Assembly: GCA_963675135.1 (NCBI GenBank)
Contig: OY776121.1
Location: 68,278,265-68,342,264, forward strand
Direction of reading: 5' to 3'
Origin: Galeopsis tetrahit
Taxonomy: Eukaryota; Streptophyta; Magnoliopsida; Lamiales; Lamiaceae
DNA length: 64,000 bases
The translations under genes were made by a program, and so were the position numbers. Shown one piece after another: positions 30,018-43,479 of the stretch. The first letter of the stretch is position 1. Each line of letters opens with the position of its first letter. The notes beneath the pieces are model-generated. The model did no database searches and was not told the origin of the DNA. It was given only the letters and a program-made list of their open reading frames with translations.

Positions 30018-31291
30018 TGTTGGGATATGAATCCTAGAACAAGTCCTAAATGATGATTGAAAGATAAAAGATAAAGTTTTGATAAGCCAAAAGAAGTTTG
30101 AATTTTTCTAAGTTGGAGTCATCTTGGACAAGATCAGTAGAGTTCACATGAGTTAACATATGAAAAGACAAGTACTTATAATTGATATCGTATTATTAAT
30201 TCATATGTGTTTATATTAACTAATTAGATTGTTATTGAGCTATGAATAATCATTGTATAGAGCTCATAATTTTGAATGTAATAGATAGATTGTCTGTATA
30301 GTTTTAAGTTGACTAAGCTATAAGCTTAAAGTAATGTAATAGTCTTGTTAAGATAGAATAGTCTACTGTTGAAGATGGCAAGAGAAGGCTAGACAAGAGG
30401 AGTTAAAGTCTACTACACAAGATAGGTGGACTACAAGAGAAGTGCTTACATGACTCCACAAGACAAGTTATCTAGAAGTCAACTTGGAGATACTTAAAGG
30501 AGAAGCGCGTATGAAGATAAGATTACAAAGTTAGTTAGAAATAACTACTTAAACAAGAAACGCGTGGAAGGATAAGAAGATTCAGTTAGAAGTTAGTTTT
30601 CAAGAATAATTGGTTACAACTAACTGAGTTCTTGATTTCTAGAGTCTATAAATACCTCAAGGTATTTATCATTCGAGGACTACTGGAAATACATATACTG
30701 AAGCTACATACTGAAGAACTGTTCGAAGTTTCTCTCAGAGATTGAAGTTCAGAAAGAAGCTACGCAAGACAAGTGAAGAACAAGAAGGCTACTACTGAAC
30801 GAAGAGAAGTTTTATTTTTGTTTACTGTTTCAAGCTGCTAGTTACTTGTAAAATAGTTAGTTAGATCGAAGAGGCACTTGGTAGTGTTGTCGAGAAGACC
30901 TGAGTCTTATTTCTTGGGACTTAAAGCCATAAGAACATATTACTCCATTGGACGAGTTAATCAGAATATCACAACTGGGTTGTGAGAGTGGATGTAGACA
31001 AGTTGTCGAACCACTATAAATCGTTTGTGTTGTTTACTTTACTGTTTTGTTGGTTTTAATTGCTTAATTGTTTAATTGCCTAAATACATGTCTAAACTAG
31101 ATTAGTTGAGTATAGAACAGAGTTCTTGAATTTTGAAGATTGAGTATAAACTTTAATTGGGCTCATTGTTAATTTCGTATTCCGCACATTGTAATTCTGA
31201 TATATCGAAAGATTTTAGAAAAGTCTATTCACCCCCCTCTAGACATTTTCTTTAGCTTCCCTCGATATTAACTCAACTTTTGGGACCTACA
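30018..31291 (+). repeat. 5' LTR of element D (1274 bp)
   Basis: TGTTGGGATATGAATCC ... TTTTGGGACCTACA. TATAAATA lies at 30648-30655. Relative to the 3' LTR it lacks about 25 bases after TTTTTCTAAGT (near 30110). The deleted segment is bordered by short TAAGT repeats in the 3' LTR, consistent with slippage. No AACGG element was seen near the TATA box, unlike the other families. Confidence 0.95.
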
Positions 31292-31293
31292 AG

Positions 31294-31305
31294 TGGTATC
31301 AGAGC
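31294..31305 (+). promoter_or_regulatory. Primer binding site of element D (initiator tRNA-Met)
   Basis: TGGTATCAGAGC, 2 bases after the 5' LTR. Confidence 0.95.
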
Positions 31306-31487
31306 AGTAGTTTACGAACTGCTGTTTCTTGATAACCGACTTAAGACTTAGGGTGAAGTTGTGGTTCGTAATCATAATTGCTTACGTGTTCTTGATCAAT
31401 ATTCTTGATATATCTGTTTCTTGTTCCCTATTCTTGAACTGACTACTTCTTGATCATAAACCTGCTTAATACATATCTTCTTGAATC

Positions 31488-34061
31488 ATGTCACTCGAAA
31501 TCAGCGCTAACAAGTTACCTAAGTTCCAGGTTCAAGATTATGACTATTGGAAGCTTAGGATGGAAGCTATCTTTAGTTCCACTCACGACTTAATGATCTC
31601 CGTCATCACTGAAGGTCCGATAGTGACCATGATCCCTAATACTGCTGCCCTCGATATAAATCAACCCGTGGGTACACTCGTCAAGAAACCAAGGTCAGAA
31701 CTAACCTCGGAAGAAATGAGACAGAATAATTTGGACAGCTTGGCCAAGAATTACATCTTACACACTCTTCCTAACGAGTATCTGGGAAAAGTGCTAAAAT
31801 GTAAAACTGCCAAAGAAATGTGGGATCGCTTAGCTATCATTTGTGAAGGGACATCCCTAATCAAAGAAAGCAAACTTTCCACAGCAGTCCAAAGATTTGA
31901 ATCATTTCATATGAAAGCTGGCGAAACAATAGACCAGTTGGATACTCGTTTTACCAAAATCATGAATGACTTGGAAGTCCTTGGTAAATCTTATACTCCG
32001 CGAGAAATCAATCTTAGGATTCTCAAAAGCCTTGATAGTCGATGGAAAATGGTAAAAATGCTTGTTAAGAATACCCAAGATATAGACGTATGGACAACAG
32101 AGACCATGTTTCAAACTCTAAAGGCCCATAAGTTTGATTTAGACGAAGATGAACCTATAGTAAGTAGTGACAGAGAACATGTTGTATCTAAGAACGTTGC
32201 TTTTAAGGCTAGTTCGTCTAAGATAGACAGGTCAAAATCAAAGCCTAAGACTAGGTCTGCCTCTGTGAAAGACGAATTAGACACTGATCTCAGTCTGAAG
32301 GATCAGGTAAGCCTCATGGTCAGAAAGTTTGATAGGCTGAACAAACGTTTCAGAAGATATAAGAAGTTTTATAGAGATCATAGAGGGTCTGTTTCTAAGA
32401 ACTCGTCTGAGACCAGACGAGACCGAAACTCGTCCGAAAGGAGAGACGAAGTCTCGAAAGGTAACAGACAAGATAGAGAGTCTGATGGTAGGAAGATTAC
32501 TCGTTCTGATAGACGTGATAAACGAAGGAATAACTCTCCTATTAAAAAGGCTACTAATGATCTCTTGTGCTCTAATTGTGAAAAGCCAGGTCATTACATA
32601 TATGAATGTCCAGACCTAAGCACTGATGATCGAGAAGAACGCAAAGCACGAAGGGAGACAAGATACAACCGTGGCAAGAAGGCAATGATGGCCAATGATG
32701 ACTCTGAGTCTCACTCAGACGAGTTACCATCATCCTCATCTAGCTACCCGTCTGAACCAGATCACGATGAAGCATTCATAGTAGATGATGGTTTATGCTG
32801 CATGGCTAAAATCGACCAAGAGGTATCATCTGCTACATCTTTTCAATCTTGTGATGAATCAGAATCTGATGAAAGTGATACTGCCAGTAGCAAAGTAGGG
32901 AGTAGCCTTCAGCACTCTACTAGTGCAGTTGAAGACGACCTCCTACTTGCCAACCAGGCATTCATTGAAGTCAGCGATGAAAACATTATTCTAAAACAAG
33001 AAATCATTGATCTTAAGGAAGCTCAGTCTAAAGTAGATCCTAATATAACAGTCCTAAATAAATGCTTGCAAGAAGAGTTGAGTCAACTCAAAGACAAGTG
33101 TGCATTAACAGACAAGTTGTATCAAGACCTACTTAAGACACATGCTACTGAGAAACATGAATTCAATGTTTTAAAAAGCAAGTGCAAAAAGCTTGAAGAA
33201 CGTAATAAGTTCTTAGAAACTGAGGTTGTCACTCTAGACCTTAAACTTACTGACCTGGTTAACTCTTCTAAGGTTAACCTTGAACTGTCAGATAGGTATA
33301 GGGCTCCTGCTGAAAAGACAGGCATAGGTGCTGAGACATCAAGCTCGTCTACTCAAGTTCCTAAGAACCCTACTATTTTCATCTCAAGCTCCTTGACTAA
33401 TGATAAAGGAAAAGGACCAATGATATACGATATTGGAACTCCATCCGAAGGCACTGTACCCAAACAGACTCAAGTTAACATTCCAATTACCAAGGGAGGT
33501 AAAAGGAAAGTTAACAACAAGGTTGTTCCGTTTAAGACAAGTCAACAAAGGACTAGAAGTCGTGGACGACCTAATCAGGTCAGATACGAGGACTGGTATC
33601 CTGAGGAGACGAGTACTAGACAAGTACAGACTAGACGACAATAGCCTAGACCTCCTTTCATAAGGCAGTCTCAACTCTACTCGTCTAGACCTAGACAGGA
33701 AGGTCCAAAATATCGTACACAAGTTGTCCTATATCCTCCACCTTTGTCATATGATATCGAAGGAGAAGAAAGACCTAAACATGTCTATAAACCGTATGGA
33801 CCTAATGCATATAAACCCTACTCTAACTATCATAGACAAGTGCCTGCTCAAGTAGAGATTAATTCAAAAGGCTATCTCCAAAGAGTAGACCCGAACTCAA
33901 CTGATAGGCCAGACAAGGACAACAAGGTCTTATTTTACAACAAATATGGTCGAAAACTTAGAAGATCAAACTTGTTCAGGACTCCAATGTACATTTGGAT
34001 TCCATTGAACTCGACTAACCCCCCAGGACCCCAATAAACAAGGAGGGTACCTAAATTATGA
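31488..34061 (+). pseudogene. gag: Element D gag with two premature stops
   Basis: ATG at 31488 (MSLEISANKLPKFQVQDYDYW). The capsid-like region, the CKTAKEMWDRLAIICEG motif, an Arg/Ser-rich stretch, the CCHC knuckle (CSNCEKPGHYIYEC), an acidic region, a long coiled coil and a basic tail follow the order seen in B. TAG at 33642-33644 and TAA at 34035-34037 interrupt the frame, which otherwise stays open to RVPKL and the natural TGA at 34059-34061 inside the junction segment. No indels break the frame. With the stops the product would end before the last basic part. Confidence 0.85.
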
Positions 34062-34078
34062 AATATCATCTAATGCAG
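34047..34078 (+). other. Element D gag-pol junction, GT...AG segment of 32 nt
   Basis: Begins GTACCTAAATTATGA and ends TCTAATGCAG, followed by GG. The gag and pol frames differ. Excising these 32 nt joins them in frame, as for the 27-nt segment in B and the 23-nt segment in C. An ATG at 34058 inside the segment opens the pol frame and is an alternative start. Confidence 0.6.
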
Positions 34079-37000
34079 GGTCGACTCGATCTATACAAGA
34101 AGGGTGGCTCAGTAGGAGAAACCTGGTACATAGACAGTGGTTGTTCACACCACATGACTGGTACCAAGGCTCTCTTATCAAGTTACCATGAGCAAGAAGG
34201 ACCAAAAGTAATATTTGGTGATAGCTCCACTGCTGTTACCAAAGGATTTGGTTACATTCGGAATGGAGACATAGAGATCCAAGATGTCTCATATGTTGAA
34301 GGCTTAAAATACAATTTACTCTCTGTTTCACAATTCTGTGATCGTGGATACAAGGTGCAGTTCAAGAGTCGCAAATGTGAAATCATTGACAAAAGGACAC
34401 ACACAGTACTACTGGTCGGCATAAGACAAGGAAGTGTGTACATAGTAAACTGGAACAGTTGTCCGAGGGACACCTGCCTACTTACTAAGAATCCTAAAGA
34501 ACTTGGCTGGCTCTGGCATAGACGCCTTTGTCATCTAAACTTTAAGGTTCTTAATAAGATAGCCAGAGACTACCTTGTGGAAGGTATTCCCAATGAAGTC
34601 TACTACAAGTCACATGTATGCACGGCCTGTCAGAAAGGTAAACAGGTAAAGGGTTCCTTTAAATCTATTCCATCCCTCTCAACAAGTAGAGTTCTCGAAC
34701 TCCTACATATGGACCTACATGGCCCAATAACTCCTCCAACTTTGAACGGTAGAAGGTACACACTTGTTGTAGCAGACGACTATTCTAAGTTCACTTGGGT
34801 AGTCTTCTTACACAAGAAGAGTGATACACAAACACTTTTGCCTGATCTGTTGAAGAAATTACAAGTTGAGAAGAATCAGTCCATTGTCAAGATCCGTAGT
34901 GACAAGGGTACTGAATTCATTAACTGATATATTAAAGAATTTTGTTCTAAGCGTGGCATCCAGCACCTTACTAGTGCAGCAAGGACACCACAGCAAAATG
35001 GAGTAGCAGAGCGAAGGAACAGAACTCTTAAGGAGGCCTGCAGGACCATGCTGACAGAGTATGATACTCCTTAGAAGTTTTAGGCAGAAGCGATCAATAC
35101 TGCATGCCATTCCCAAAATAGAAGTGCTATCAATAAAGCACTAGGTAAGACGCCCTATGAGGTATGGAAAGGTCGAAAACCCAGAGTTTCATATTTCCAT
35201 ATATTTGGTTGTAAGTGTTTCATCCATAACAATGGAAAGAGCAAGTTGAATGCCTTCGATGCTAAAGCAGACGAGGGGATATTCTTAGGATACTCCTCGA
35301 CTAGCAAAGCATTTAGAGTATTCAACTACTCAACCCTTTGTGTAGAAGAAACACCACATGTGGTTTTCGATGCATCTCAACAGGACACGTCTGCCAACAA
35401 GATCAGTGAGAAAGTTACTGAGCTAACTATCGAATCTGACAAAGATTCAGAGGTATATGAATCCATTCAAGCATACAATCCATTCATGAAAGCTTTCGAA
35501 TCTGATGACAAGGAAAAGGTAAGTGCTCAAGGTAAGTCTACTAGACCAGTAGACATGCCTGCTCTAGTTGACTCATCTACTCTAGGTAAATCTGTTGATG
35601 ATACAAAAGATGTTGACATGCATGATGCTGTACATGATATAGATGATAGTGCTACTGTTAAGAATAGAAATACATGGAAATCTGCGCATAATACTGAAAA
35701 TATCATTGGTGACTCTACTGTTGGTGTGAAGACTAGACGACAACTCTTTGAGTCACAAGAACAGCCGAGTCCAACTATGTTTTACTGGTGTTGCTTCCTC
35801 TCTGCTATTGAGCCTACCACGGTTAAAGAGGCATTGGCTGATAGTAATTGGATCATCGCTATGCAAGACGAGTTAAACCAGTTTGTTCGAAACGACGTCT
35901 GGGAACTTGTCGATAGGCCGAAACATCATAATGTAGTTGGCACTCGATGGATTTTCAAGAATAAGAAAGATGAGAATGATTTAGTCGTTAGAAATAAGGC
36001 TAGACTAGTCGCCCAAGGCTACTCACAAGCTGAAGGCATAGACTATGATGAAACCTATGCTCCTGTTGCTAGACTAGAAGCCATTCGATTGTTCCTTGCA
36101 TATGCTGCTCACATGAAATTTATCGTATATCAAATGGATGTTAAAAGTGCATTTCTTAACGGTATTCTTGCGGAAGAAGTGTATGTTGAACAACCTCCAG
36201 GTTTCGAAGTCAAAGGTGACCAAGTTTACAGATTAAAGAAGGCCTTATATGGACTAAAGCAAGCTCCAAGAGCCTGGTATGATACACTCTCTCTCTTTCT
36301 ATTAGAAAATGGTTTTACTAAGGGCAAGGTCGATAGAACCCTGTTCAGAAGACAAGAAGGGAAGGACATTTTACTCGTCCAAATTTACGTAGATGACATC
36401 ATTTTTGGGTCACCTAACAAAAAGCTGAGTGAAAGTTTCTCAACACTCATGCAAAGTAAATTTGAGATGTCTATGATGGGTGAAATGAATTACTTTCTTG
36501 GTCTTCAAGTAAAACAGACCCCAGAAGGGATTTTCATAAATCAAGCAAAGTATACTATAAATCTACTAGACAAGTATGGTATTAAGACATGCAAGTCCAT
36601 TGGCGTACCTATGCTACCTACTTACAAGATGGATCCAGACGAACAAGGTAAATGTGCGGATCAAACACATTATCGTGGTCTTATTGGTTCATTACTATAC
36701 TTGACTGCTAGTAGACCTGATATTGCATTCTCTGTTGGTGTATGTGCTCGTTTTCAAGCTAATCCAAAAGAGAGTCATATGGAAACCACTAAAAGGATAT
36801 TGAAATATTTGAAAGGAACCATCAATCGTGGTATATGGTATCCTTCAAATGATGATCTATCTCTAAGTGGCTACTCTGATTCTGATTTTGGTGGTTGTAG
36901 AATAGATAGGAAATCTACATCTGGTTCTTGTCAATTCTTAGGCACAAAACTCATTTCATGGTTTTTGAAAAAGCAGACTAGTGTTGCAACTTCAACTACG

Positions 37001-37342
37001 GAAGCCGAGTACATGGCTGCTGGTAGCTGTTGTAGTCAAATACTCTGGCTCATGCAACAGCTTAGAGATTACAATATACATGAATCAAATGTTCCTATTT
37101 TCTGTGATAGTAACAGTGCAATTGCCATTACACAAAACCCTGTTTTGCACACACGTTGTAAGCATGTTGATGTGAAGCATCATTTTATACGTGATCATGT
37201 AGAAAAGAAGGACATTCGCATGGAAAAGATTCATACTGATTTTCAAAGAGCTGATATTTTCACAAAACCATTAGCTGAGGCACGTTTTCATAAGTTATGC
37301 ATTAGTCTAGGGTTAATTGATTTAGACCCTACTTGCCTATAG
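34058..37342 (+). pseudogene. pol: Element D pol with three nonsense codons in integrase
   Basis: One continuous frame of about 1090 codons broken only by TGA 34925-34927, TAG 35072-35074 and TAG 35081-35083, all in the integrase region. Motifs: protease [13 protein letters not shown]; pre-integrase WLWHRRLCHLNF ... CTACQKGK; integrase [19 protein letters not shown] and, after the first stop, [46 protein letters not shown]; RNase H SDSDFGG, TTEAEY, FCDSNSA. It ends in LIDLDPTCL. The third stop replaces the Trp of the FWAEA/LWAEA motif. RT and RNase H are open from 35246 onward. The element cannot make its own integrase but could be moved in trans. Confidence 0.9.
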
Positions 37343-38260
37343 CTACACACTAACCAGACAGGTACATCAAAGAAATAAGGAGACAAGATCACTAGATCAG
37401 AGCACTCGACTAATCACTCAACAGACAGGTATACAAGGTTAGACTAGATGACCAAACAACCCGATGAGGAAGCTGGTAAAGCTGAGGGTAATACTAAGGG
37501 AATAAAACATTTAAGGTGGAATCATTGATTTCTTAAATATCCTTATGTTTACTCTTATGTTTGTTAACAGTCATCTTGCTCGAAACCTTGATCATTGCTT
37601 TACATTGATATTCATCTTATTTATTTTACTCTACTTGTACCTACGATTACACGTATTACAAAATAAGACAGGTACATAAAGTTGTTCGACATTCAGAATA
37701 TACAAGCACAGTCGAAGGGGGAACTCGACTGGTGTTCATAAGACTACTCGTCTTGTGCAATTAAGCCTACTCGACTTATGAAGCTTAGGCCTACTCATCT
37801 GTTCTGGATGGACTCGAACAGACAAGCTAAGTGTTCTCTTGATTAAAATATGCTAAGTGTTTATTCGAAACAAATTAAGGGTATTAAAGTAATTTGATAT
37901 TGTTAAAATTTGAATATCCTAGAATTGGATTTATACACTCCCATTTAATGAGGTGTATACACTCAACTCGCACTCATCTATACTAGGTCGGATGAATTCA
38001 CTCTCCTACCCAAACTGAGAAGAGGCGGATTACAAACTTTACAATATCACATCACATTATTTTCTCGATTCCGTAACCGAATACCAAAAGTCCCGACCGT
38101 TGGATCTAATCCTTCGATCTTGACCATTGGATCAGAAATTCAGTCTTGAACAAAACCCAACACTTGCACACATCTTACCCCACGTTTTCATACCTCTACT
38201 ACTCTCAAACATTTGATTTCTTGCATATTCAATTCTCTTGTTCATAACAAACCTATCACC
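37343..38260 (+). other. Element D spacer with ORF3 promoter-like block
   Basis: No ORF of note. A block related to the sequence after pol in B (GGTGGAATCATTGAT, about 37515) is followed by AGGGGGAA at 37716-37723. GACCGTTGGATC (38095-38106), with a partial repeat GACCATTGGATC about 20 bases on, precedes a CT-rich leader and the ORF3 ATG at 38261. TGTATACACTC words occur near 37930-37965, but no clear TATA box was found at the expected spacing. Confidence 0.6.
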
Positions 38261-41200
38261 ATGTCGATTCGATCAATTTTCGATGTGAGCTCCAATATAC
38301 AGGCTCCATTCGATCTAGGCAGATACATCAACGACAATAAAGTGCATGTTGAACCATCTGTATTCTTCAAAGGAAATCACAAAGAAGGAAATGTAGAAAT
38401 CTTGACCAAATGCACCAGATGCGGTCTAAAACCTTACTTGGAGGCGTTTCCTCAAGTTGTCTTGGAGGAAGAAGTACTGGAATTTTATGCCAACGCCAAC
38501 AGACGAGATGACATAATCGAGTCGTTTATTGGTGGAAATCGAGTGGAAATCACTCGAGAAGTTCTGTTTGAAAGATTGAAGTTGCCCATCGGAACGCTTG
38601 ATATGGAAAAATATGCTGAAGGTCAGGAGATGAGGTATTTGAGCATCTTCTGTGGTAAGAAAATGAGGCTTAAACCAGATGGCAAGGCTCCTGCCGTCAA
38701 GAAGTCCGAACTCCTGGAAAAGTATCGCACTCTACTGGACATAGCAAGCAAGATTCTTCTATGTGCCACTGGGTCTCATGATTCAGTTACCCAGTCCAAG
38801 ACTAGGGTAATGGCAGCGATATTTGATGGAATTACTGAGGGTAATTGGTTTAAACTGATAGCTGACCGGATGATGTACTTCGAAAGAAGTGTTAGAGTGG
38901 ACATTGATACTCGCAATTGGGTGGTATCACAGGTGGTTGGATATGGTAACAAGATGAGTATCTTACTCCCGCTATTGATGCCAAACAAAACGGATTGGAG
39001 CAAGGGAAAGCCCTTTCATCCCCTTAAGTTCTATCTGAAGATAGAGGCGAAGAAGAAGCAGGCTGCTGCAAGGCCAGCTACCCCAAGGCAAGTTCAGTAT
39101 GATGATTTAGATGTTTTGCCATATGCTAACTCATCTAGCGCTTCAGAAGATGGGTCCGAAAAGGAAGAATCAGAGGAAGTTACAAAAGCTGAGTCTAGTA
39201 CAGCTGACTCGGAGGAGACTCAATCAGAAGAGCAGTCTGACCAAGAGAAGGAGTCAAGTCAAGTTCCAGAGTTATACAAGCTAGTAAGAGTTGGAACACC
39301 TCCTCCATCAGAAGAGTCGAGTCCTCAGGTTGGTACCTCTTCTCATGATTTTTCAATTCCTCTCTCTCTCCCGGCTATTCGAACCAAGGCTAGGTCACAT
39401 CGATCTAGGCCTAGACCTATTTCCTCAACCTCACAAGTACTGGCAGCACGACCGCTGAGAGCCAGTCATCCCCAAAACACTTCCATAATTGACACAACTG
39501 ATACTCCGACAGTTGTCACACCAAACCTAGACACATTACAGCCCCCAGAAACCACAGTCCAAACTCTCTCTCTACCCTCAACAGAATATGTTGAACCCCT
39601 TAACCCATCTACTTCAGATAAGACGCCAGTTGCCACTGCAACAACTGAGATAGGGACCCCACCTACTCAGACCCCGTCTGAAGTTAGATTTGAATCCTTA
39701 GTTTATTATCCTATGAGCTTAAGAGAGAAGAGAGTCCGTTCAAAGATGAGCAGGAATTTGAAGAAGCAGCTTTCGTCTATCGAAGTCGACTATTCTTCAG
39801 AGCAGTTTGAAAAACTTCTAAGAATATGCACTTGGGTGGCATTGAAGAAGTCCGGCACAGATGACCTTTTCGAAGTCATCCTAGGAAAAGGAGGCATCTC
39901 AAACTTCATGGATTGGGAAATGGAACAGAAGGAGAACAGTGGTGTTCGAGACCACTCAGAGTTATTTCCAGCTCATGCCATTACTGCTCTTGCAAAGAGA
40001 TTGCTAAACATTTCTGATGACTTGATGTGCTCAGAATCGAAATTTGATGTGGGTGTTCAAGTTTCAGATTCAGATTTTGAAGATGGTATGGTCATGTTTG
40101 AAGCCACACAAGCTGAAGAGATCCAGTCTACTGATCCTATAATGGAGTTAGACAATGTCTCAGACCAGTTGAGAGGCATTGTGTTCAGATTTCAAGTAGA
40201 TCATGCTAACAGTCCAAGGTCAGATTTTGCATTCATTAATCGATATACTGATGTTTTACTTCCCATTGAACTTTGTGGATACATGGACAAGTTGCACGTC
40301 TTGTTGAAAAAGGACTTGGTTGATGCTGCAAGGAGGGCTAAGGAAGCTAAGTTAGCTATAGTGCCTTATTATCCTTTCCCAAGTCTGAAAGCTATTGCTG
40401 GAAGTGTGCTTCCAAGAACAGAAGTAGTGGAAGACGAGGTCTTAGCTACTGCTACAGAAGGTCAGTTACTTGAAGTTGTATCTGTTGCTGATGATGAGAT
40501 CATGGAAGAAGCTACTCATGTTGAAGTTGGACATTCGTCTCAAGCCATCCCAGCTGCTTCAATAGATGAGTTGAAAGTAGACTTGAAAGCTGTCATCAAG
40601 TCGTCCATCGATGAATTTCTCAAATCTGAGTTAAAGAAGACTCTTGTTGAACAGAATAGTGTCCTTGTGACAAGTTCAAAAGAGATGATCTTGAATGAGG
40701 TCAACCAGATAGATGCTGACTTCAGGCAACAGATGTTTGAGCAACTTGAAGGATTTCTCCAGGATCAAGTTGAATACTCGGAGAAAAGCTCAGTCGATTT
40801 TGCTCGTGTGTTAGCTACTGAATCCAGGAAGATGGAAAGAGTCTATAGAGCAAGAATCGAGGTTGCTGATGTGCAAAGGAAGGAAGCTTATGATCAGTTA
40901 GCACAAGCTAGATAAATTATTAGTGCTATGACTGACGAGAACAAGAAGTTACGTCTGACTGCAACGCATTTTAAAAATGAGTTGAACTTGTCTACTCAAA
41001 AGCTGGAGTTGGTGGCGACAAAGCTGGACAAGTTAAGTCAAAATGGTTCTCATGAAAGGCAGATTGAAAGAGTTACGAGCCTTATGAAGCAAGCTATGTT
41101 TGAAGAGATGACTCGTTTCACTTCTCTTTTCTCTCTCCAGGCGACTGATGAAGCCAAAAAGGGGGAAGAGATAAGCAGAGTTGATATTATTGCTGAAGGT

Positions 41201-41995
41201 GAAAAAGCTAAGTCCAGTGCTGAACCATAAGCTAAGGAAGCTGCTGAAGCTATGCAAGATCTCAGAAGGCCTAAGAGAGGCAAAGGCAGGTTGGTTAAAA
41301 CTGCAGAACTTGAGCAAGCTAAGGCTGAAGCAGATGAGTTGAAGAAGAAGGAGAAGGGCAAAGCAGTTGCATCTCCTGAAGCCGAAGTTCAGACTCGACT
41401 GGTATCTAAAAGGAAATCTATTCATATAGAAGAGCCGAAAGAGGTGGAGACAACAACAAAAGTGAAGAAGCAGAAGGTTGTTGATCCAAGTGATGAAGCT
41501 CATTATGCAAGCAAGAAGAAAGTTGGAAAACATATTGAGAATTTGCAGAAGTTGAAGGCAGATGTAGAGTCTATGGAAGATCAGTTCATTGACTACTTCA
41601 TAGATAAAGAACATCGATCTGAATGGATGAAAGTGAAGAGCCAATGGGAATTTGATCACTGGATTATTCGTAAGTATGGTGATTCTGAAAGTCCAGATGA
41701 GTTGTACTCTATGTTTGACAGATTTATGGAAGGTCAGAACAAGCTACTATGGCATCTGATTTTAAGGATATCTACTGGAGCAAATTTGAACATTCTTATT
41801 CCTGAATTTCCAAAATGGAAATGTCCTATGACAAGTTCTGGTAGAAGAGTTGATTTCAATCAAATTAAGAAATTTGAAGAAGAGTTACTTGAGAAAGAGA
41901 AGATTGATGATGAAGACCATATCAGAGTTATTCACAGGAGACTCTTTGATGCTTTATGTGTTCCTAACCCAGAAGGAGGTACTCTTTCAGATTAG
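38261..41995 (+). pseudogene. Element D ORF3 with two nonsense codons
   Basis: ATG at 38261 (MSIRSIFDVSS). The frame spans about 1244 codons, close to the 1260 of B, and is broken by TAA 40913-40915 and TAA 41228-41230 only. The N-terminal domain aligns with B: VFFKGNHKEGNVEILTKC, LEFYANANRRDD, VEITREVLFERLKLP, SKTRVMAAIFDGI. The low-complexity middle differs in sequence but not in character. The MSLREKRVRSKM block, the coiled coil, DEAKKGEE (internal polypurine-like site) and the C-terminus (FDHWIIRKYG, FPKWKCPMTSSGRR, HRRLFDAL) correspond to B. Conserved ends around a fast-changing middle suggest that the protein is under selection in active copies. Confidence 0.85.
41156..41169 (+). promoter_or_regulatory. 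Internal polypurine-tract-like site in element D ORF3
   Basis: CCAAAAAGGGGGAAGA, identical to the site in ORF3 of B, although the surrounding coding sequence has diverged. The real 3' tract of D reads AAAAAGGGAGAAAT, so the internal copy keeps the consensus better than the terminal one. Confidence 0.4.
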
Positions 41996-42181
41996 ATTAT
42001 TTGCTTTGATTGCTTAGTATCTAATTTTGATTTGTTATAAGTATGTGTAATATCTACTGTTCTTATCTTGAATGAATGAAAAGATAAAGTACTATTTGGT
42101 GTTAAGACAAGATAACTACTTAACTAGTCTACTAGTATGAAAAGATTCAAGTAGTTTTGGCTTCATCAAAAAGGGAGAAAT
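41996..42181 (+). other. Element D 3' untranslated region and polypurine tract
   Basis: Ends in CATCAAAAAGGGAGAAAT directly before the LTR, in the same context (GGCTTCATC) as in B. Confidence 0.9.
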
Positions 42182-43479
42182 TGTTGGGATATGAATCCTA
42201 GAACAAGTCCTAAATGATGATTGAAAGATAAAAGATAAAGTTTTGATAAGCCAAAAGAAGTTTGAATTTTTCTAAGTGTTGACTAATCTAGTCTAGTTAA
42301 GTTGGAGTCATCTTGAACAAGATCAGTAGAGTTCACATGAGTTAACATATGAAAAGACAAGTACTTATAATTGATATTGTATTATTACTTCATATGTGTT
42401 TATATTAACTGATTAGATTGTTATTGAGCTATGAATAATCATTGTATAGAGCTCATAATTTTGAATGTAATAGATAGATTGTTTGTATAGTTTTAAGTTG
42501 ACTAAGCTATAAGCTTAAAGTAATGTAATAGTCTTGTTAAGATAGAATAGTCTACTATTGAAGATGGCAAGAGAAGGCTAGACAAGAGGAGTTAAAGTCT
42601 ACTACAAAAGACAGGTGGACTACAAGAGAAGTGCTTACATGACTCCACAAGACAAGCTATCTAGAAGTCAACTTGGAGATACTTAAAGGAGAAGCGCGTA
42701 TGAAGATAAGATTACAAAGTTAGTTAGAAATAACTACTTAAACAAGAAACGCGTGGAAGGATAAGAAGATTCAGTTAGAAGTTAGTTTTCAAGAATAGTT
42801 GGTTACAACTAACTGAGTTCTTGATTTCTAGAGTCTATAAATACCTCAAGGTATTTATCATTCGAGGACTACTGGAAATACATATACTGAAGCTACATAC
42901 TGAAGAACTGTTCGAAGTTTCTCTCAGAGATTGAAGTTCAGAAAGAAGCTACGCAAGACAAGTGAAGAACAAGAAGGCTACTACTGAACGAAGAGAAGTT
43001 TTATTTTTGTTTACTGTTTCAAGCTGCTAGTTACTTGTAAAATAGCTAGTTAGATCGAAGAGGCGCTTGGTAGTGTTGTCGAGAAGATCTGAGTCTTATT
43101 TCTTGGGACTTAAAGCCACAAGAACATATTACTCCATTGGACGAGTTAATCAGAATATCACAACTGGGTTGTGAGAGTGGATGTAGACAAGTTGTCGAAC
43201 CACTATAAATCGTTTGTGTTGTTTACTTTACTGTTTTGTTGGTTTTAATTGCTTAATTGTTTAATTGTCTAAATACATGTCTAAACTAGATTAGTTGAGT
43301 ATAGAACAGAGTTCTTGAATTTTGAAGATTGAGTATAAACTTTAATTGGGCTCATTGTTAATTTCGTATTCCGCACATTGTAATTCTGATATATCGAAAG
43401 ATTTTAGAAAGTCTATTCACCCCCCTCTAGACATTTTCTTTAGCTTCCCTCGATATTAACTCAACTTTTGGGACCTACA
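42182..43479 (+). repeat. 3' LTR of element D (1298 bp)
   Basis: TGTTGGGATATGAATCC ... GGGACCTACA, followed by target duplication TCTTT (43480-43484). It retains the 25 bases missing from the 5' LTR. Confidence 0.95.

Larger units (their letters stand above)
30018..43479 (+). mobile_element. Element D: full-length SIRE-like Ty1/copia retrotransposon, 13.5 kb, coding regions with stops
   Basis: LTRs 30018-31291 and 42182-43479, PBS, gag, pol, ORF3 and polypurine tract in order, with perfect target duplication TCTTT (30013-30017, 43480-43484). Proteins are homologous to but clearly distinct from B and C, making this a third family. Two stops in gag, three in pol and two in ORF3 are all in-frame nonsense codons with no frameshift. 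LTR divergence is roughly 15 substitutions (a little over 1%) by eye, plus one 25-base deletion in the 5' LTR. Confidence 0.96.
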
